Of a DNA stretch of 64,000 nt, positions 31,356 to 41,861 are shown piece by piece. The translations under genes were made by a program, and so were the position numbers. The notes below the pieces were generated by a model. It was not told the DNA's origin. It did not search any database and worked only from the letters and a program-made list of their open reading frames with translations. The stretch spans positions 620,001 through 684,000 of the forward strand of contig NZ_JAFBFC010000001.1 of NCBI RefSeq assembly GCF_016909075.1, read 5' to 3'. The stretch is from Priestia iocasae. GTDB lineage: Bacteria > Bacillota > Bacilli > Bacillales > Bacillaceae_H. How positions within the stretch are numbered: position 1 is the first letter of the stretch; each line of letters opens with the position of its first letter.

Positions 31356-33404
31356 GTGGACAAATTATCAGATCTTTCTGTCGCATCAATTAAAGGAATT
31401 GGCGAAGAAACTGAGCAGGCATTGCAAGACATGGGTATTACAACTATACATGACCTCATTGAACACTTTCCATATCGGTATGAAGACTACCAACTAAAGG
31501 ATTTGGCAGAAGTGAAGCATGAAGAAAGAGTAACGGTGGAAGGGAAGATTCATAGTGTTCCGACTCTTACGTATTTTGGGAAGAAGAAGTCCCGTCTTAC
31601 GTTTCGCCTTTTAGTAGGCAGGTATTTAATTACAGTCGTATGCTTTAATCGACCTTACTATAAATCGAAATTATCTCTTGATGAGACAATAACTGTAACA
31701 GGAAAATGGGATCAACACCGTCAAACCATTACGTTGCAAGAAATACAGTTCTCACCATTTCAGCGTCAGCAAACGATTGAGCCTGTTTACGCGACAAAAG
31801 GAGATCTAACCGTTAAAGCGTTTCGTCGATTTATATCATTAGCTTTGAATCAATATGGAGAGCAAGTAGAAGATATGATTCCACCTTCACTACGTGATCG
31901 TTATAAGCTACTATCAAGAAAAGATGCGTTGAAAATGATTCACTTGCCTCGGGATCATAGTGATTTGAAGCAAGCGAGACGTCGTTTTGTTTATGAAGAA
32001 TTTCTGTTGTTTCAGCTTAAAATGCAAGCTTTAAGAAAGTTAGAAAGAGAGCAATCACCTGGGATCTCTCAAACATTTGATTCTTCATCGTTAGTCGATT
32101 TTACAAACTTGTTACCGTTTCCTCTAACAGGTGCACAAAAGCGTGTTGTGAATGAAATTACGATAGATATGAAGTCTCCATATCGAATGAATCGATTATT
32201 ACAAGGTGATGTAGGGTCAGGTAAAACCGTTGTTGCTGCAATTGCGCTGTATGCAACAGTGTTATCTGGACGTCAAGGAGCCTTAATGGTACCCACTGAA
32301 ATCCTTGCAGAACAACACCTTGAATCTTTACAAAATATGCTTGAAAAGGTCGATGTTAAAGTTGGATTGTTAACGGGTTCTGTTAAAGGGAAAACGAGAA
32401 AAGAAGTGTTGCGTCAAGTACAAGCGGGGGAAATCCACGTGCTTGTAGGCACACATGCCCTCATTCAAGATGAGGTACAGTTTCATAACCTTGGTTTAGT
32501 TATTACAGATGAACAACATCGTTTCGGTGTGGGACAGCGTCGAGTTCTTCGTGAAAAAGGAGGAAATCCAGACGTTTTATTTATGACAGCAACTCCTATC
32601 CCTAGAACCCTAGCCATCACTGTTTTTGGAGAGATGGATGTGTCAATTATTGATGAGATGCCGGCTGGACGTAAAATGATTGAAACGTATTGGGTAAAGC
32701 ACGATATGCTTGAGCGCATTTTGCAATTTGTTGATAAAGAGCTCTCCCTGGGTAGACAAGCATACGTCATTTGCCCATTGATTGAAGAGTCTGATAAGCT
32801 AGATGTTCAAAATGCCATTGATGTTCATAGTACATTAACACACTATTTTCACGGAAAGTGGAAAGTAGGTTTAATGCACGGTCGATTAACGCCTGATGAG
32901 AAAGAACAAGTAATGAAAGAATTTAGTGCAAATGATGTTCAAGTATTGGTATCAACGACCGTTGTAGAGGTAGGGGTGAATGTACCAAACGCTACTGTTA
33001 TGGTGATTTATGATGCAGAACGTTTTGGACTTTCGCAATTACATCAGTTACGTGGACGTGTTGGACGTGGTAGTGAACAATCTTATTGTGTGTTAATGGC
33101 AGACCCTAAATCTGAAGTAGGAAAAGAACGTATGACCATCATGACGGAAACAAACGATGGGTTTGTTCTATCGGAACGAGACTTAGAGTTAAGAGGACCA
33201 GGTGACTTCTTTGGGAAAAAGCAAAGCGGTGTTCCAGAATTTAAGGTAGCAGATATGGTTCATGACTACCGTGCGTTAGAAGTAGCGCGAGATGATGCAA
33301 CAAAGCTAGTCAATTCAACGATATTTTGGGAAGATGAAGAATATTCACAACTACGTTTACACTTAGAAAAAACAGGTGTACTTAGTGGTGAGAAATTAGA
33401 TTAA
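31356..33404 (+). CDS. recG: ATP-dependent DNA helicase RecG
   Basis: Branch-migrating helicase that remodels stalled forks and recombination intermediates. The 682-residue protein has an N-terminal wedge (OB) domain, Walker A LLQGDVGSGKTVVA, DEQHRFG, MTATPIPRTLA, STTVVEVGVNVPNA and QLRGRVGRG. The start is the GTG at 31356, immediately after the sdaAA stop. No Shine-Dalgarno sequence is visible, suggesting coupling to sdaAA. An intrinsic terminator follows. Confidence 0.95.
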   Translation: MDKLSDLSVASIKGIGEETEQALQDMGITTIHDLIEHFPYRYEDYQLKDLAEVKHEERVTVEGKIHSVPTLTYFGKKKSRLTFRLLVGRYLITVVCFNRPYYKSKLSLDETITVTGKWDQHRQTITLQEIQFSPFQRQQTIEPVYATKGDLTVKAFRRFISLALNQYGEQVEDMIPPSLRDRYKLLSRKDALKMIHLPRDHSDLKQARRRFVYEEFLLFQLKMQALRKLEREQSPGISQTFDSSSLVDFTNLLPFPLTGAQKRVVNEITIDMKSPYRMNRLLQGDVGSGKTVVAAIALYATVLSGRQGALMVPTEILAEQHLESLQNMLEKVDVKVGLLTGSVKGKTRKEVLRQVQAGEIHVLVGTHALIQDEVQFHNLGLVITDEQHRFGVGQRRVLREKGGNPDVLFMTATPIPRTLAITVFGEMDVSIIDEMPAGRKMIETYWVKHDMLERILQFVDKELSLGRQAYVICPLIEESDKLDVQNAIDVHSTLTHYFHGKWKVGLMHGRLTPDEKEQVMKEFSANDVQVLVSTTVVEVGVNVPNATVMVIYDAERFGLSQLHQLRGRVGRGSEQSYCVLMADPKSEVGKERMTIMTETNDGFVLSERDLELRGPGDFFGKKQSGVPEFKVADMVHDYRALEVARDDATKLVNSTIFWEDEEYSQLRLHLEKTGVLSGEKLD

Positions 33405-33409
33405 ATGAG

Positions 33410-33446
33410 AAATCGACAAGTTGAATCTGTATGCTTGTCGATTTTT
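33410..33446 (+). terminator. intrinsic terminator after recG
   Basis: Stem AAATCGACAAG/CTTGTCGATTT with a 13-base loop, ending in TTTTT. Confidence 0.88.
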
Positions 33447-33495
33447 GCTCGACTATATGTAATCAGTTATACTTGATTTTTAACGATAAAAACAG

Positions 33496-33524
33496 TTGCA
33501 ATAACAAGGTATTAATTATATACT
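33496..33524 (+). promoter_or_regulatory. sigma-A promoter of the fapR-plsX-fabD-fabG operon
   Basis: TTGCAA, 17-base spacer, TATACT. Transcription would begin at about 33531, inside the FapR operator. Confidence 0.75.
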
Positions 33525-33528
33525 GCTG

Positions 33529-33545
33529 TTAGTACCTAGTATTAA
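33529..33545 (+). promoter_or_regulatory. FapR operator
   Basis: TTAGTACCTAGTATTAA matches the FapR site TTAGTACCTRNTACTAA with one difference. It overlaps the predicted start of transcription, which fits repression relieved by malonyl-CoA and autoregulation of fapR. Confidence 0.88.
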
Positions 33546-33562
33546 AAGTTCGGATGGTGTAT

Positions 33563-34120
33563 ATGAAGCGGAATAAAAAAGAGCGACAACAGCTTTTACG
33601 GTCAACAATTGAAGAAAATCCATTTATTACAGATGAAGAATTAGCAGATCATTTCTCGGTAAGTGTTCAAACCATTCGTCTAGATCGTCTTGAACTCTCT
33701 ATTCCTGAATTGCGAGAGCGAATCAAGAATGTGGCATCAAAACAATTTGAAGATGAGGTTCGTTCATTACCGATTGAAGAAGTAATTGGTGAGATTATTG
33801 ACATTGAGCTTGATCAATCAGCTTTATCAATCTTTGATGTGAAAGAAGATCACGTATTTAAGCGAAATCAAATTGCTAGGGGACACCATGTGTTTGCTCA
33901 AGCTAACTCTTTGGCAGTTGCTGTTATTAATGATGAGTTAGCATTAACCGCAGATGCTACAATCCGTTATCATCGCCCTGTGAAGTTGGACGAGCGAGTA
34001 GTAGCAAAGGCGAAAGTAACAGGTTTCGATGAAGGCAGAACGATTGTAGAAGTAAATAGTTATGTAGGTCAAGAACAAGTTTTTTCTGGCATATTTAAAA
34101 TGTATCGTTCAAATAAGTAA
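33563..34120 (+). CDS. fapR: transcription factor FapR, fatty acid and phospholipid synthesis repressor
   Basis: Repressor of lipid synthesis genes, released by malonyl-CoA. The 185-residue protein has an N-terminal DeoR-type helix-turn-helix ([21 protein letters not shown]) and a C-terminal hot-dog ligand domain ([34 protein letters not shown]). The start at 33563 gives the family N-terminus MKRNKKERQ; three in-frame codons upstream (33554) are less likely. It heads the lipid operon and is followed by plsX after an 85-base gap. Confidence 0.96.
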   Translation: MKRNKKERQQLLRSTIEENPFITDEELADHFSVSVQTIRLDRLELSIPELRERIKNVASKQFEDEVRSLPIEEVIGEIIDIELDQSALSIFDVKEDHVFKRNQIARGHHVFAQANSLAVAVINDELALTADATIRYHRPVKLDERVVAKAKVTGFDEGRTIVEVNSYVGQEQVFSGIFKMYRSNK

Positions 34121-34205
34121 AAGTTAGACTAGAAAGATTTTAGATAAGTATAAGATGACAACCTTACTTTTAATGTTATAGATATAGAAAAGGATGAGAC
34201 ACAAC

Positions 34206-35204
34206 ATGAAAATTGCAATTGATGCAATGGGTGGAGATCATGCTCCAAAGGAGACGGTGCTTGGAGCACAAAAAGCGATTGAGCACTTTAAGAATTTACA
34301 TATTACGTTAATCGGCAATGAACATGAAATTAAGAAATATATAACAAATTCTGAACGAATTGATATTATTCATACGGAAGAAATGATTGAAGCAACAGAT
34401 GAACCTGTACGAGCGGTGAAGCGTAAAAAAAATGCATCAATGGTTTTAACGGCGAAAGAAGTTTCAGAAGGAAGAGCGGACGCTTGTATTTCTGCTGGAA
34501 ATACAGGTGCTCTAATGGCAGCGGGATTATTTATTGTAGGGCGAATTGAAGGGATTGAGCGTCCGGCATTAGCGCCAACTTTACCGACAATTGATGGTAA
34601 AGGGTTTTTAATGTTAGATGTTGGAGCAAACGTAGATGCGAAATCATCTCATTTACTTCAATATGCCATTATGGGGTCCATTTATGCTGAAAAAGTTCGA
34701 AACATCCCATCACCAAGAGTAGGATTATTAAATGTTGGCACAGAAGAGAAAAAAGGAAATGATTTAGCTAAGCAAACGTTTCAGTTGTTATCAGAAGCGA
34801 ATATCAACTTTGTTGGTAATGTAGAAGCTAGAGACCTGTTAGACGGCGTTGCCGATGTGGTTGTGACAGATGGCTTTACCGGTAATATTGCATTAAAGAC
34901 AATTGAGGGTACGGCACTTTCACTCTTTTCTATGTTAAAGTCAGAGTTAACGAGCAATTTTAAAAGTAAGCTAGCTGCCTCTGTTTTAAAGCCTCAATTA
35001 AAAGGGTTAAAAACGAAAATGGATTACTCTGAATATGGTGGTGCAGGGTTGTTTGGACTAAAAGCGCCTGTGATTAAAGCGCATGGTTCATCTGATGCAA
35101 CAGCGATGTTTAGTGCGATTAAGCAAGCAGTAAACATGATTGAAAACGATGTATCAAAAACGATTAAGACAGCGATTGAAGAAGTATACACGGAATCACT
35201 CTAA
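34206..35204 (+). CDS. plsX: phosphate acyltransferase PlsX
   Basis: Converts acyl-ACP to acyl-phosphate, the donor for PlsY in phospholipid synthesis. The 332-residue protein starts [17 protein letters not shown] and has [24 protein letters not shown] and [13 protein letters not shown], all family hallmarks. The start at 34206 is chosen over 34194 because AAAGGATGAG is well spaced and the N-terminus fits. Its acyl-phosphate product is also the product of the FakA kinase encoded upstream. Confidence 0.96.
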   Translation: MKIAIDAMGGDHAPKETVLGAQKAIEHFKNLHITLIGNEHEIKKYITNSERIDIIHTEEMIEATDEPVRAVKRKKNASMVLTAKEVSEGRADACISAGNTGALMAAGLFIVGRIEGIERPALAPTLPTIDGKGFLMLDVGANVDAKSSHLLQYAIMGSIYAEKVRNIPSPRVGLLNVGTEEKKGNDLAKQTFQLLSEANINFVGNVEARDLLDGVADVVVTDGFTGNIALKTIEGTALSLFSMLKSELTSNFKSKLAASVLKPQLKGLKTKMDYSEYGGAGLFGLKAPVIKAHGSSDATAMFSAIKQAVNMIENDVSKTIKTAIEEVYTESL

Positions 35205-35247
35205 ACATAAATTAAGCTTTTATAATGGTTAAAAGGAGAGATGAAGG

Positions 35248-36186
35248 ATGGGGAAAGTTGCATTTGTATTTCCAGGTCAAGGCTCTCAATCAGTAGGAAT
35301 GGGAAAAGACTTTTATGAACTGTCAGAAGAAGTAAAGACAACATTCCAAACGGCTGATCAGGTACTAGATTTTTCATTGTCAACAATTATATTTGAAGGC
35401 CCGCAAGAGGACTTAACCCTAACATACCATGCCCAACCAGCGTTGTTAACAACAAGCATAGGCATGTTAAGAGAGTTTGGCAAGCATCATATAAAGCCTG
35501 ACTTTGTAGCAGGGCATAGTTTAGGAGAATATAGCGCACTTGTTGCGGCTAATGTATTATCGTTTGAAGATGCTGTAATGGCTGTTTATAAACGAGGAAG
35601 ATACATGGATGAAGCCGTTCCCGCTGGACAAGGAACAATGGCAGCTGTACTAGGAATGACGGCAGAGGAATTAAAAAAAGTGACAGATGAAATATCTGCT
35701 CAAGGGGATGAAGTTCAGCTTGCGAACATTAACTGTCCTGGACAAATTGTCATCTCTGGTACTGTAACGGGTGTAGAGAAAGCTTCAGCTCTTGCGAAAG
35801 AAAAAGGAGCTAAGCGTGCTATTCCATTAGTCGTAAGTGGACCGTTCCATTCTATGCTCATGAAGCCAGCCGCCAAGCAGCTTGATGATACATTGAGTAC
35901 AATGACATTCCGTGATGCAGATGTACCTATTGTTGCTAATGTAACTGCACAACCGGTTACAAATAAAGATGAAATCAAAGAAAAATTAGTTGAGCAACTT
36001 TATTCACCGGTTCGTTGGCAAGAGTCAGTTGAATTGTTGGTGGAACAAGGTGTCGATACATTTATTGAAATTGGTCCAGGTAAAGTATTATCCGGTTTAG
36101 TTAAAAAAGTAAATCGACGTGCAACCGTACATTCAGTCTATGATGTGGCTTCATTAGAAGCAACAATTCAAGCACTTAAGGGGTGA
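35248..36186 (+). CDS. fabD: malonyl-CoA:ACP transacylase
   Basis: Loads malonyl groups onto acyl carrier protein. The 312-residue protein has [16 protein letters not shown], the active-site [13 protein letters not shown] (nucleophile Ser) and the [17 protein letters not shown]-terminal motif. AAAGGAGAG precedes the ATG at 35248. It is four bases from fabG. Confidence 0.97.
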   Translation: MGKVAFVFPGQGSQSVGMGKDFYELSEEVKTTFQTADQVLDFSLSTIIFEGPQEDLTLTYHAQPALLTTSIGMLREFGKHHIKPDFVAGHSLGEYSALVAANVLSFEDAVMAVYKRGRYMDEAVPAGQGTMAAVLGMTAEELKKVTDEISAQGDEVQLANINCPGQIVISGTVTGVEKASALAKEKGAKRAIPLVVSGPFHSMLMKPAAKQLDDTLSTMTFRDADVPIVANVTAQPVTNKDEIKEKLVEQLYSPVRWQESVELLVEQGVDTFIEIGPGKVLSGLVKKVNRRATVHSVYDVASLEATIQALKG

Positions 36187-36190
36187 AAGT

Positions 36191-36934
36191 ATGACATTAG
36201 AAGGTAAAGTAGCTCTTATAACGGGTGGTTCTCGTGGAATCGGTCGAGCAGTAGCGTTAGAGCTTGGAAAACTTGGAGCAAAAGTAGTTGTAAACTATGC
36301 AGGTAGCGAAGCCAAAGCGTTAGAGGTAGTAGATGAAATTAAAGCATCTGGCAGCGATGCGATGGCTATTCAAGCAGATGTAGCAAATGGCGAGTCTGTA
36401 CAAAACATGGTGAAAGAAGCAATTTCTACATTTGGTTCACTGGATATTTTAGTGAACAATGCAGGAATTACACGTGATAATCTATTAATGCGAATGAAAG
36501 AGGATGAGTGGGATGATGTTATTTCCACAAATCTAAAGGGTGTGTTTCTTTGTACGAAGGCTGTAACTCGTCAAATGATGAAACAGAGAAGCGGTCGCAT
36601 CATTAATATTTCTTCCATTGTAGGTGTTAGTGGAAATGCAGGGCAAGCTAATTACGTAGCGGCTAAATCTGGTGTCATTGGTTTAACGAAGACAACGGCC
36701 AAAGAACTAGCTAGTCGAAATATTACCGTTAATGCAGTAGCACCAGGCTTTATCTCTACAGATATGACAGACAAGTTATCGGAAGAAGTAAAGCAAGAAA
36801 TGCTAAAGCAAATTCCACTAGCTCGTTTTGGAGAGCCAAGCGACATTGCGAAAGTAGTTGCGTTTCTAGCATCAGAGGATAGCCGTTATGTAACAGGACA
36901 AACGATTCATGTAGACGGCGGAATGGTGATGTAA
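36191..36934 (+). CDS. fabG: 3-oxoacyl-ACP reductase
   Basis: NADPH-dependent short-chain dehydrogenase that reduces beta-ketoacyl-ACP. The 247-residue protein shows [16 protein letters not shown] (cofactor loop), [14 protein letters not shown], Ser in NISSIVG and the YVAAK active-site Tyr/Lys. It ends [15 protein letters not shown], typical of FabG. It is the last of the fapR-plsX-fabD-fabG run, with acpP 68 bases on. Confidence 0.97.
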   Translation: MTLEGKVALITGGSRGIGRAVALELGKLGAKVVVNYAGSEAKALEVVDEIKASGSDAMAIQADVANGESVQNMVKEAISTFGSLDILVNNAGITRDNLLMRMKEDEWDDVISTNLKGVFLCTKAVTRQMMKQRSGRIINISSIVGVSGNAGQANYVAAKSGVIGLTKTTAKELASRNITVNAVAPGFISTDMTDKLSEEVKQEMLKQIPLARFGEPSDIAKVVAFLASEDSRYVTGQTIHVDGGMVM

Positions 36935-37002
36935 GAAAACAATTGAACGATAGTATTTTTAGTTTGAATCAACTATAATAACTTGAGGGGAGGTGAAGAG
37001 CA

Positions 37003-37236
37003 ATGGCAGAAGTATTAGAGCGTGTAACGAAAATTATCGTTGATCGTCTTGGTGTTGATGAGAGCGAAGTGAAACTTGAGTCTTCATTTAAAGATGATTT
37101 AGGTGCTGATTCTCTTGACGTAGTTGAGCTTGTAATGGAACTTGAAGACGAGTTCGACATGGAAATTTCTGATGAAGAAGCAGAAAAAATTGCTTCAGTT
37201 GGAGATGCTGTTAATTACATACAGAGCAAGCAATAA
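37003..37236 (+). CDS. acpP: acyl carrier protein
   Basis: A 77-residue acidic carrier with the phosphopantetheine site [12 protein letters not shown] (Ser37). GGGGAGGTGAAGAG is a very strong ribosome binding site. A TATAAT at 36974-36979 in the short gap after fabG suggests an additional promoter, though its -35 is poor. A terminator follows. Confidence 0.97.
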   Translation: MAEVLERVTKIIVDRLGVDESEVKLESSFKDDLGADSLDVVELVMELEDEFDMEISDEEAEKIASVGDAVNYIQSKQ

Positions 37237-37265
37237 GCTGTAAAGCATAAATCATTTGCTTTTTC

Positions 37266-37304
37266 AAAGTCCCGTTTAATAAGCGGGGCTTTCTCTGCTT
37301 TTTA
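37266..37304 (+). terminator. intrinsic terminator after acpP
   Basis: Stem AAAGTCCCG/CGGGGCTTT (one G-U pair) with a nine-base loop, then TCTCTGCTTTTT. Confidence 0.75.
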
Positions 37305-37429
37305 AGAGCATTGTGAAAAATTATAAATTTTTTATAAAAGAGAGTGTATCTTTTGTTATTTCTCGTTTTATAATGAGGTATATTACAAAAAAATTATGCA
37401 GCAATTGCGGTAGTTAGGTGGAGATAGTT

Positions 37430-38173
37430 ATGCCTAGACATTATTCGAGTCGTGAAAGGCGGATTGGTGGAAGAGCCAAGCAAAATTTTAAGAATTTCCA
37501 AGAGCGAATAGGAATTTTCTTTCAAAATGAACCATTATTAATTCAAGCATTTACACATTCATCCTATGTGAATGAGCATCGCAAAAGACCGTATGAAGAC
37601 AATGAGCGTTTAGAATTTTTGGGAGATGCCGTCCTAGAACTTACCGTTTCACAGTTTTTGTTCAAAAAGTATCCAACTATGAGCGAAGGTGAATTAACCA
37701 AGCTTCGAGCTGCAGTTGTGTGCGAGCCATCGCTTGTCACATTTGCTCATGCCCTTGGCTTTGGACAATTAGTTCTACTAGGCAAAGGAGAAGAGATGAC
37801 TGGAGGGCGAGAGCGTCCAGCGTTATTAGCAGATGTATTTGAAGCATTTATTGGTGCTTTATACTTGGATCAAGGAATTGAAACGGTCAATGATTTCTTA
37901 ACGAAAGTTGTCTTCCCTAAAATAAATGAAGGTGCTTTTTCTCATGTGATGGATTTTAAGAGTCAGTTGCAAGAAATTGTTCAAAGAGATGGTGCAGGAC
38001 ATTTGGAATACAAAGTACTTCAAGAAAAAGGCCCTGCTCACAACAGAGAATTTATGTCGCGTGTTTCTTTAAATGGAGAAGTATTAGGAACAGGGATTGG
38101 AAGATCTAAAAAGGAAGCGGAACAAAAAGCTGCTCAAGTAGCCATTGAAAAGTTAAAATCGTCTCAAATGTAA
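37430..38173 (+). CDS. rnc: ribonuclease III
   Basis: Double-strand-specific endoribonuclease that processes rRNA and, in Bacillus, destroys prophage toxin mRNAs. The 247-residue protein has the catalytic signature [32 protein letters not shown] and a C-terminal dsRNA-binding domain ([19 protein letters not shown]). The start at 37430 has AGGTGGAG well placed; the GTG four codons upstream overlaps that sequence. TATAAT at 37369 with a weak -35 may be its promoter. It starts the rnc-smc-ftsY block. Confidence 0.96.
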   Translation: MPRHYSSRERRIGGRAKQNFKNFQERIGIFFQNEPLLIQAFTHSSYVNEHRKRPYEDNERLEFLGDAVLELTVSQFLFKKYPTMSEGELTKLRAAVVCEPSLVTFAHALGFGQLVLLGKGEEMTGGRERPALLADVFEAFIGALYLDQGIETVNDFLTKVVFPKINEGAFSHVMDFKSQLQEIVQRDGAGHLEYKVLQEKGPAHNREFMSRVSLNGEVLGTGIGRSKKEAEQKAAQVAIEKLKSSQM

Positions 38174-38272
38174 AATAGAGAAGTTTGAGAAATGACGTAA
38201 GCGCATCTTTCCATTGATAGCGATTAATAGGAAGTAAAATAAATATTAGAAGAATTGTGAGGGGGAATCTTA

Positions 38273-41200
38273 ATGTTCCTCAAACGGTTAGATGTAGTAG
38301 GTTTTAAATCGTTTGCAGAAAAAGTATCAATTGACTTTGTGACGGGTGTAACAGCAGTAGTAGGACCGAATGGAAGCGGAAAAAGTAACATTACAGATGC
38401 TATTCGTTGGGTCTTAGGGGAGCAGTCCGCTAAATCACTTCGAGGTGCAAAAATGGAAGATATTATTTTTGCAGGAAGTGATACACGTAAAGCATTAAAT
38501 ATAGCAGAAGTAACGTTAACATTAGAAAATAATGATCATTTTTTACCTTTAGATTTCCACGAAGTTAGCATTACAAGAAGAGTCTATCGTTCTGGTGATA
38601 GTGAATTTCTTATCAATAATCAAGCATGTCGTTTAAAAGATATCATCGATTTATTTATGGATTCTGGTTTAGGTCGAGAAGCTTTTTCTATTATTAGTCA
38701 AGGGAAAGTTGAGGAGATCTTAAGTAGTAAACCAGAAGAGCGAAGAAAAATCTTTGAAGAAGCAGCGGGTGTTTTGAAATATAAAACCAGAAAGAGAAAA
38801 GCAGAGTTAAAGTTACTTGAAACACAAGAAAACTTGAATCGAGTTGTTGATATTTTGCATGAGATTGAAGGGCAATTAGAGCCTTTAAAAATTCAATCCT
38901 CCATTGCGAAAGATTATTTAGAGAAAAAAGAAGAACTAAAGAAGATGGATGTAGCTGTTATTGTATATGAAATTGAAGATCTGCATGCACAATGGGAAGC
39001 TCTCAAGGAGCAGTTTTCTGAGCATCAAAAGCTAGAAGCCCATCTATCTGAACAAACTACTAATCGTGAGACAAATATTCATCATCAGCGAACAAACATT
39101 CAAAAGATCGATGAATCATTAGAAATCCTTCATAAACACTTGCTTGTTACAAGCGAAGAATTAGAAAAGTTAGAAGGAAGAAAAGAAGTTTTAAAAGAGC
39201 GTAAGAAAAATGCCTCTCAAAATAAACAGCAGCTAGAAAGACTAGTGGAAGAGTACAAACAAAAAATAACAGAGTTAACGGGTTTGCGTGTAAAAGAAGA
39301 AAACCGTTTGCAAAAATTGGAACAAACAGTAAAAGAGATGAAGGTTGCCCTAGAAGAAAAGCAACGTTTGTTCATTCAATATAGTGAAAATCTTAGTGAA
39401 AAACTTGAGCAATTAAAAAGTGAGTATTTTGAGTTGTTAAATGAACAAACGTCATCTCGAAATGAAATGGTCTTTCTAGAGCAACAACATCAACAGACGG
39501 TGGAGAAACAAAATCGACTAACACAAACGAATGAACAATACATTAGTGAACGTGAAGACATTAAGCAAAGGAAAGAAGCACTAACAGCAAAGCTTTCACA
39601 GCTTCGTGAACAATTAAATGAGGCCGTTGCAGCGGGACAAAAGAGAAAAGGAACGTTAGAGTCGTTAAAGCAAAGCTATCAAAAGAAAGAATCGAATCTC
39701 TATCAAGCTTATCAATTTGTTCAACAAACAAAGTCCCGCAAAGAAATGCTTGAAGACATGCAAGATGATTATGCTGGATATTTTCAAGGTGTAAAAGAAG
39801 TATTAAAAGCAAGAGGATCAAAGTTAGTCGGTATTGAAGGGGCCATTGCTGAACTTATTCACGTTCCAAAACAATATGAAACAGCACTTGAAATTGCACT
39901 TGGAGGAGCGACTCAACATATCGTTGTAGAAGATGATAAGAGCGCCCGTAGTGCAATTGCTTTTTTAAAGCAAAGTGGAAACGGAAGAGCCACATTTTTA
40001 CCGTTAACATCGGTAACAGAAAGGCAGCTTCCTGGTCATGTACATCATACTTTGAAGCAACATTTATCATTTATTGGCGTAGCAAGTGATTTAATTGAGC
40101 ACGATAAAAGGTATAGTCGGGTAATTAGTAACTTGCTAGGTACCGTTATTATTGTGCAAGACTTAAAAGGTGCTAATGAGCTTGCTAGACAAACAGGTCA
40201 GCGATATCGTTTTGTCACGCTTGAAGGAGACGTTGTAAATCCAGGTGGATCAATGACAGGGGGATCTATTAAGCAAAAAACGAATTCCCTCTTAGGACGT
40301 CAAAGAGAGTTAGAAACGATAACTGTAAAGCTACAAGAGATGGAAGAGAAGACTGAAAATCTTGAACAAGAAGTAAAAGAGATGAAGCAAGCGATTCATT
40401 CACTTGAAAGTGACTTAGCGCAAGGATCTGAAGAGGTTGCTCAGTTAAAAGAAACTGGACAACAAATCAATCATGACATTCGTGAATTAGATATCGAAGA
40501 AAAAGCAGTCAACGATCGATTAACGATGTATGATCATGATATTGCTAGTTTTGTTGCAGATCAAAATCGCATTGCAGATCGTATAGCAATGCTTAAACAA
40601 ATCGTTACCACTAGTACAAGTACTCTTGAAAAGCTTGAGAAGGAAATTGAAGCTGTGACAGCTCAAAAAAATTCACAACAACTTTCAAAAGAAACAGTTC
40701 AATCGGAATTAACAGAGATCAAAATAGAGTTGGCGGGACGAGAGCAATCTTTGACGAACCAGCGGGAGAAATTTAATCGTATTACCTTTGAATTGGAACA
40801 AACGAAAGTACGTTTAGCAGAAGTTCAAGAGGATTTATCTTTCTTAACAAATGAAATGGGATCGAATGATTCTGGCGAGCTTCAACTAGAGGAAGCTGCT
40901 CAACGAAAGTTAAAAGAGAAAAATGATGCCCTTCAACAAACAGATGAACAAAGAGCAGAACGATTGAAGCGTCAAAATAAGCTCGAAGAAGAAGAGAGAG
41001 AGTTAAAAGAATTACAACGACAACACAAGCAGGTTTCCGATGCATTAAAAGATGAAGAAGTGAAAATTAATCGTCTTGAAGTCGCGCTTGACAATCGACT
41101 TCAACAGCTAAGTGAAGAGTATTCACTCAGCTTTGAAGCTGCTAAAGAAGCGCATTCTTTAATAATGCCAATAGATGAAACACGCAAAAAAATAAAGCTT

Positions 41201-41833
41201 GTGAAAATGGCTATTGAAGAGTTAGGCACTGTCAATCTAGGTGCAATTGACGAGTATAGTCGAATTTCAGAACGCTATGATTTCTTAAGCTCTCAGCAAA
41301 GTGACTTATCAGAAGCGAAAAATACACTGTATCAAGTGATTGAGGAAATGGATGAAGAAATGAAGAAACGTTTCTCTCAAACTTTTTATCGTATTCGCGA
41401 AGAATTTGATGAAGTGTTTAAGTCGCTATTTGGTGGCGGGAAAGCAGACCTTCAATTAACAAATCCAAAAGATTTATTAAATACAGGTGTAGATATCGTG
41501 GCGCAGCCACCAGGGAAAAAGCTTCAAAATCTTGGTTTGCTTTCTGGTGGAGAACGTTCATTGACTGCGATTGCATTGTTATTTTCTATTTTAAAAGTAC
41601 GTCCAGTTCCATTTTGTGTTTTAGATGAAGTAGAAGCAGCATTAGACGAAGCAAATGTACAACGCTTTTCTACATACTTAAAGAAATTTAGTCATGAAAC
41701 GCAATTTATTGTGATTACACATCGTAAAGGGACAATGGAAGAAGCAGACGTGTTATATGGTGTGACAATGCAAGAATCAGGTGTATCTAAGCTTGTATCA
41801 GTGAGGCTTGAAGATTCAAAACAATACGCTTAA
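38273..41833 (+). CDS. smc: chromosome condensation/segregation protein SMC
   Basis: ATPase of the Smc-ScpAB complex that loops and separates sister chromosomes. It is 1,186 residues, the same length as B. subtilis Smc. The N-terminal head has VVGPNGSGKSNITDAIRW; two long coiled coils (about 165-500 and 670-1010) flank a hinge (about 510-640, GYFQGVKEVL to NPGGSMTGGS). The C-terminal head has the LLSGGERSLTAIALLFS signature and CVLDEVEAALDEANV. GAGGGGG precedes the ATG. Confidence 0.97.
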   Translation: MFLKRLDVVGFKSFAEKVSIDFVTGVTAVVGPNGSGKSNITDAIRWVLGEQSAKSLRGAKMEDIIFAGSDTRKALNIAEVTLTLENNDHFLPLDFHEVSITRRVYRSGDSEFLINNQACRLKDIIDLFMDSGLGREAFSIISQGKVEEILSSKPEERRKIFEEAAGVLKYKTRKRKAELKLLETQENLNRVVDILHEIEGQLEPLKIQSSIAKDYLEKKEELKKMDVAVIVYEIEDLHAQWEALKEQFSEHQKLEAHLSEQTTNRETNIHHQRTNIQKIDESLEILHKHLLVTSEELEKLEGRKEVLKERKKNASQNKQQLERLVEEYKQKITELTGLRVKEENRLQKLEQTVKEMKVALEEKQRLFIQYSENLSEKLEQLKSEYFELLNEQTSSRNEMVFLEQQHQQTVEKQNRLTQTNEQYISEREDIKQRKEALTAKLSQLREQLNEAVAAGQKRKGTLESLKQSYQKKESNLYQAYQFVQQTKSRKEMLEDMQDDYAGYFQGVKEVLKARGSKLVGIEGAIAELIHVPKQYETALEIALGGATQHIVVEDDKSARSAIAFLKQSGNGRATFLPLTSVTERQLPGHVHHTLKQHLSFIGVASDLIEHDKRYSRVISNLLGTVIIVQDLKGANELARQTGQRYRFVTLEGDVVNPGGSMTGGSIKQKTNSLLGRQRELETITVKLQEMEEKTENLEQEVKEMKQAIHSLESDLAQGSEEVAQLKETGQQINHDIRELDIEEKAVNDRLTMYDHDIASFVADQNRIADRIAMLKQIVTTSTSTLEKLEKEIEAVTAQKNSQQLSKETVQSELTEIKIELAGREQSLTNQREKFNRITFELEQTKVRLAEVQEDLSFLTNEMGSNDSGELQLEEAAQRKLKEKNDALQQTDEQRAERLKRQNKLEEEERELKELQRQHKQVSDALKDEEVKINRLEVALDNRLQQLSEEYSLSFEAAKEAHSLIMPIDETRKKIKLVKMAIEELGTVNLGAIDEYSRISERYDFLSSQQSDLSEAKNTLYQVIEEMDEEMKKRFSQTFYRIREEFDEVFKSLFGGGKADLQLTNPKDLLNTGVDIVAQPPGKKLQNLGLLSGGERSLTAIALLFSILKVRPVPFCVLDEVEAALDEANVQRFSTYLKKFSHETQFIVITHRKGTMEEADVLYGVTMQESGVSKLVSVRLEDSKQYA

Positions 41834-41861
41834 TGAAGGAAGAGAAAGTAGGTATAAACGA

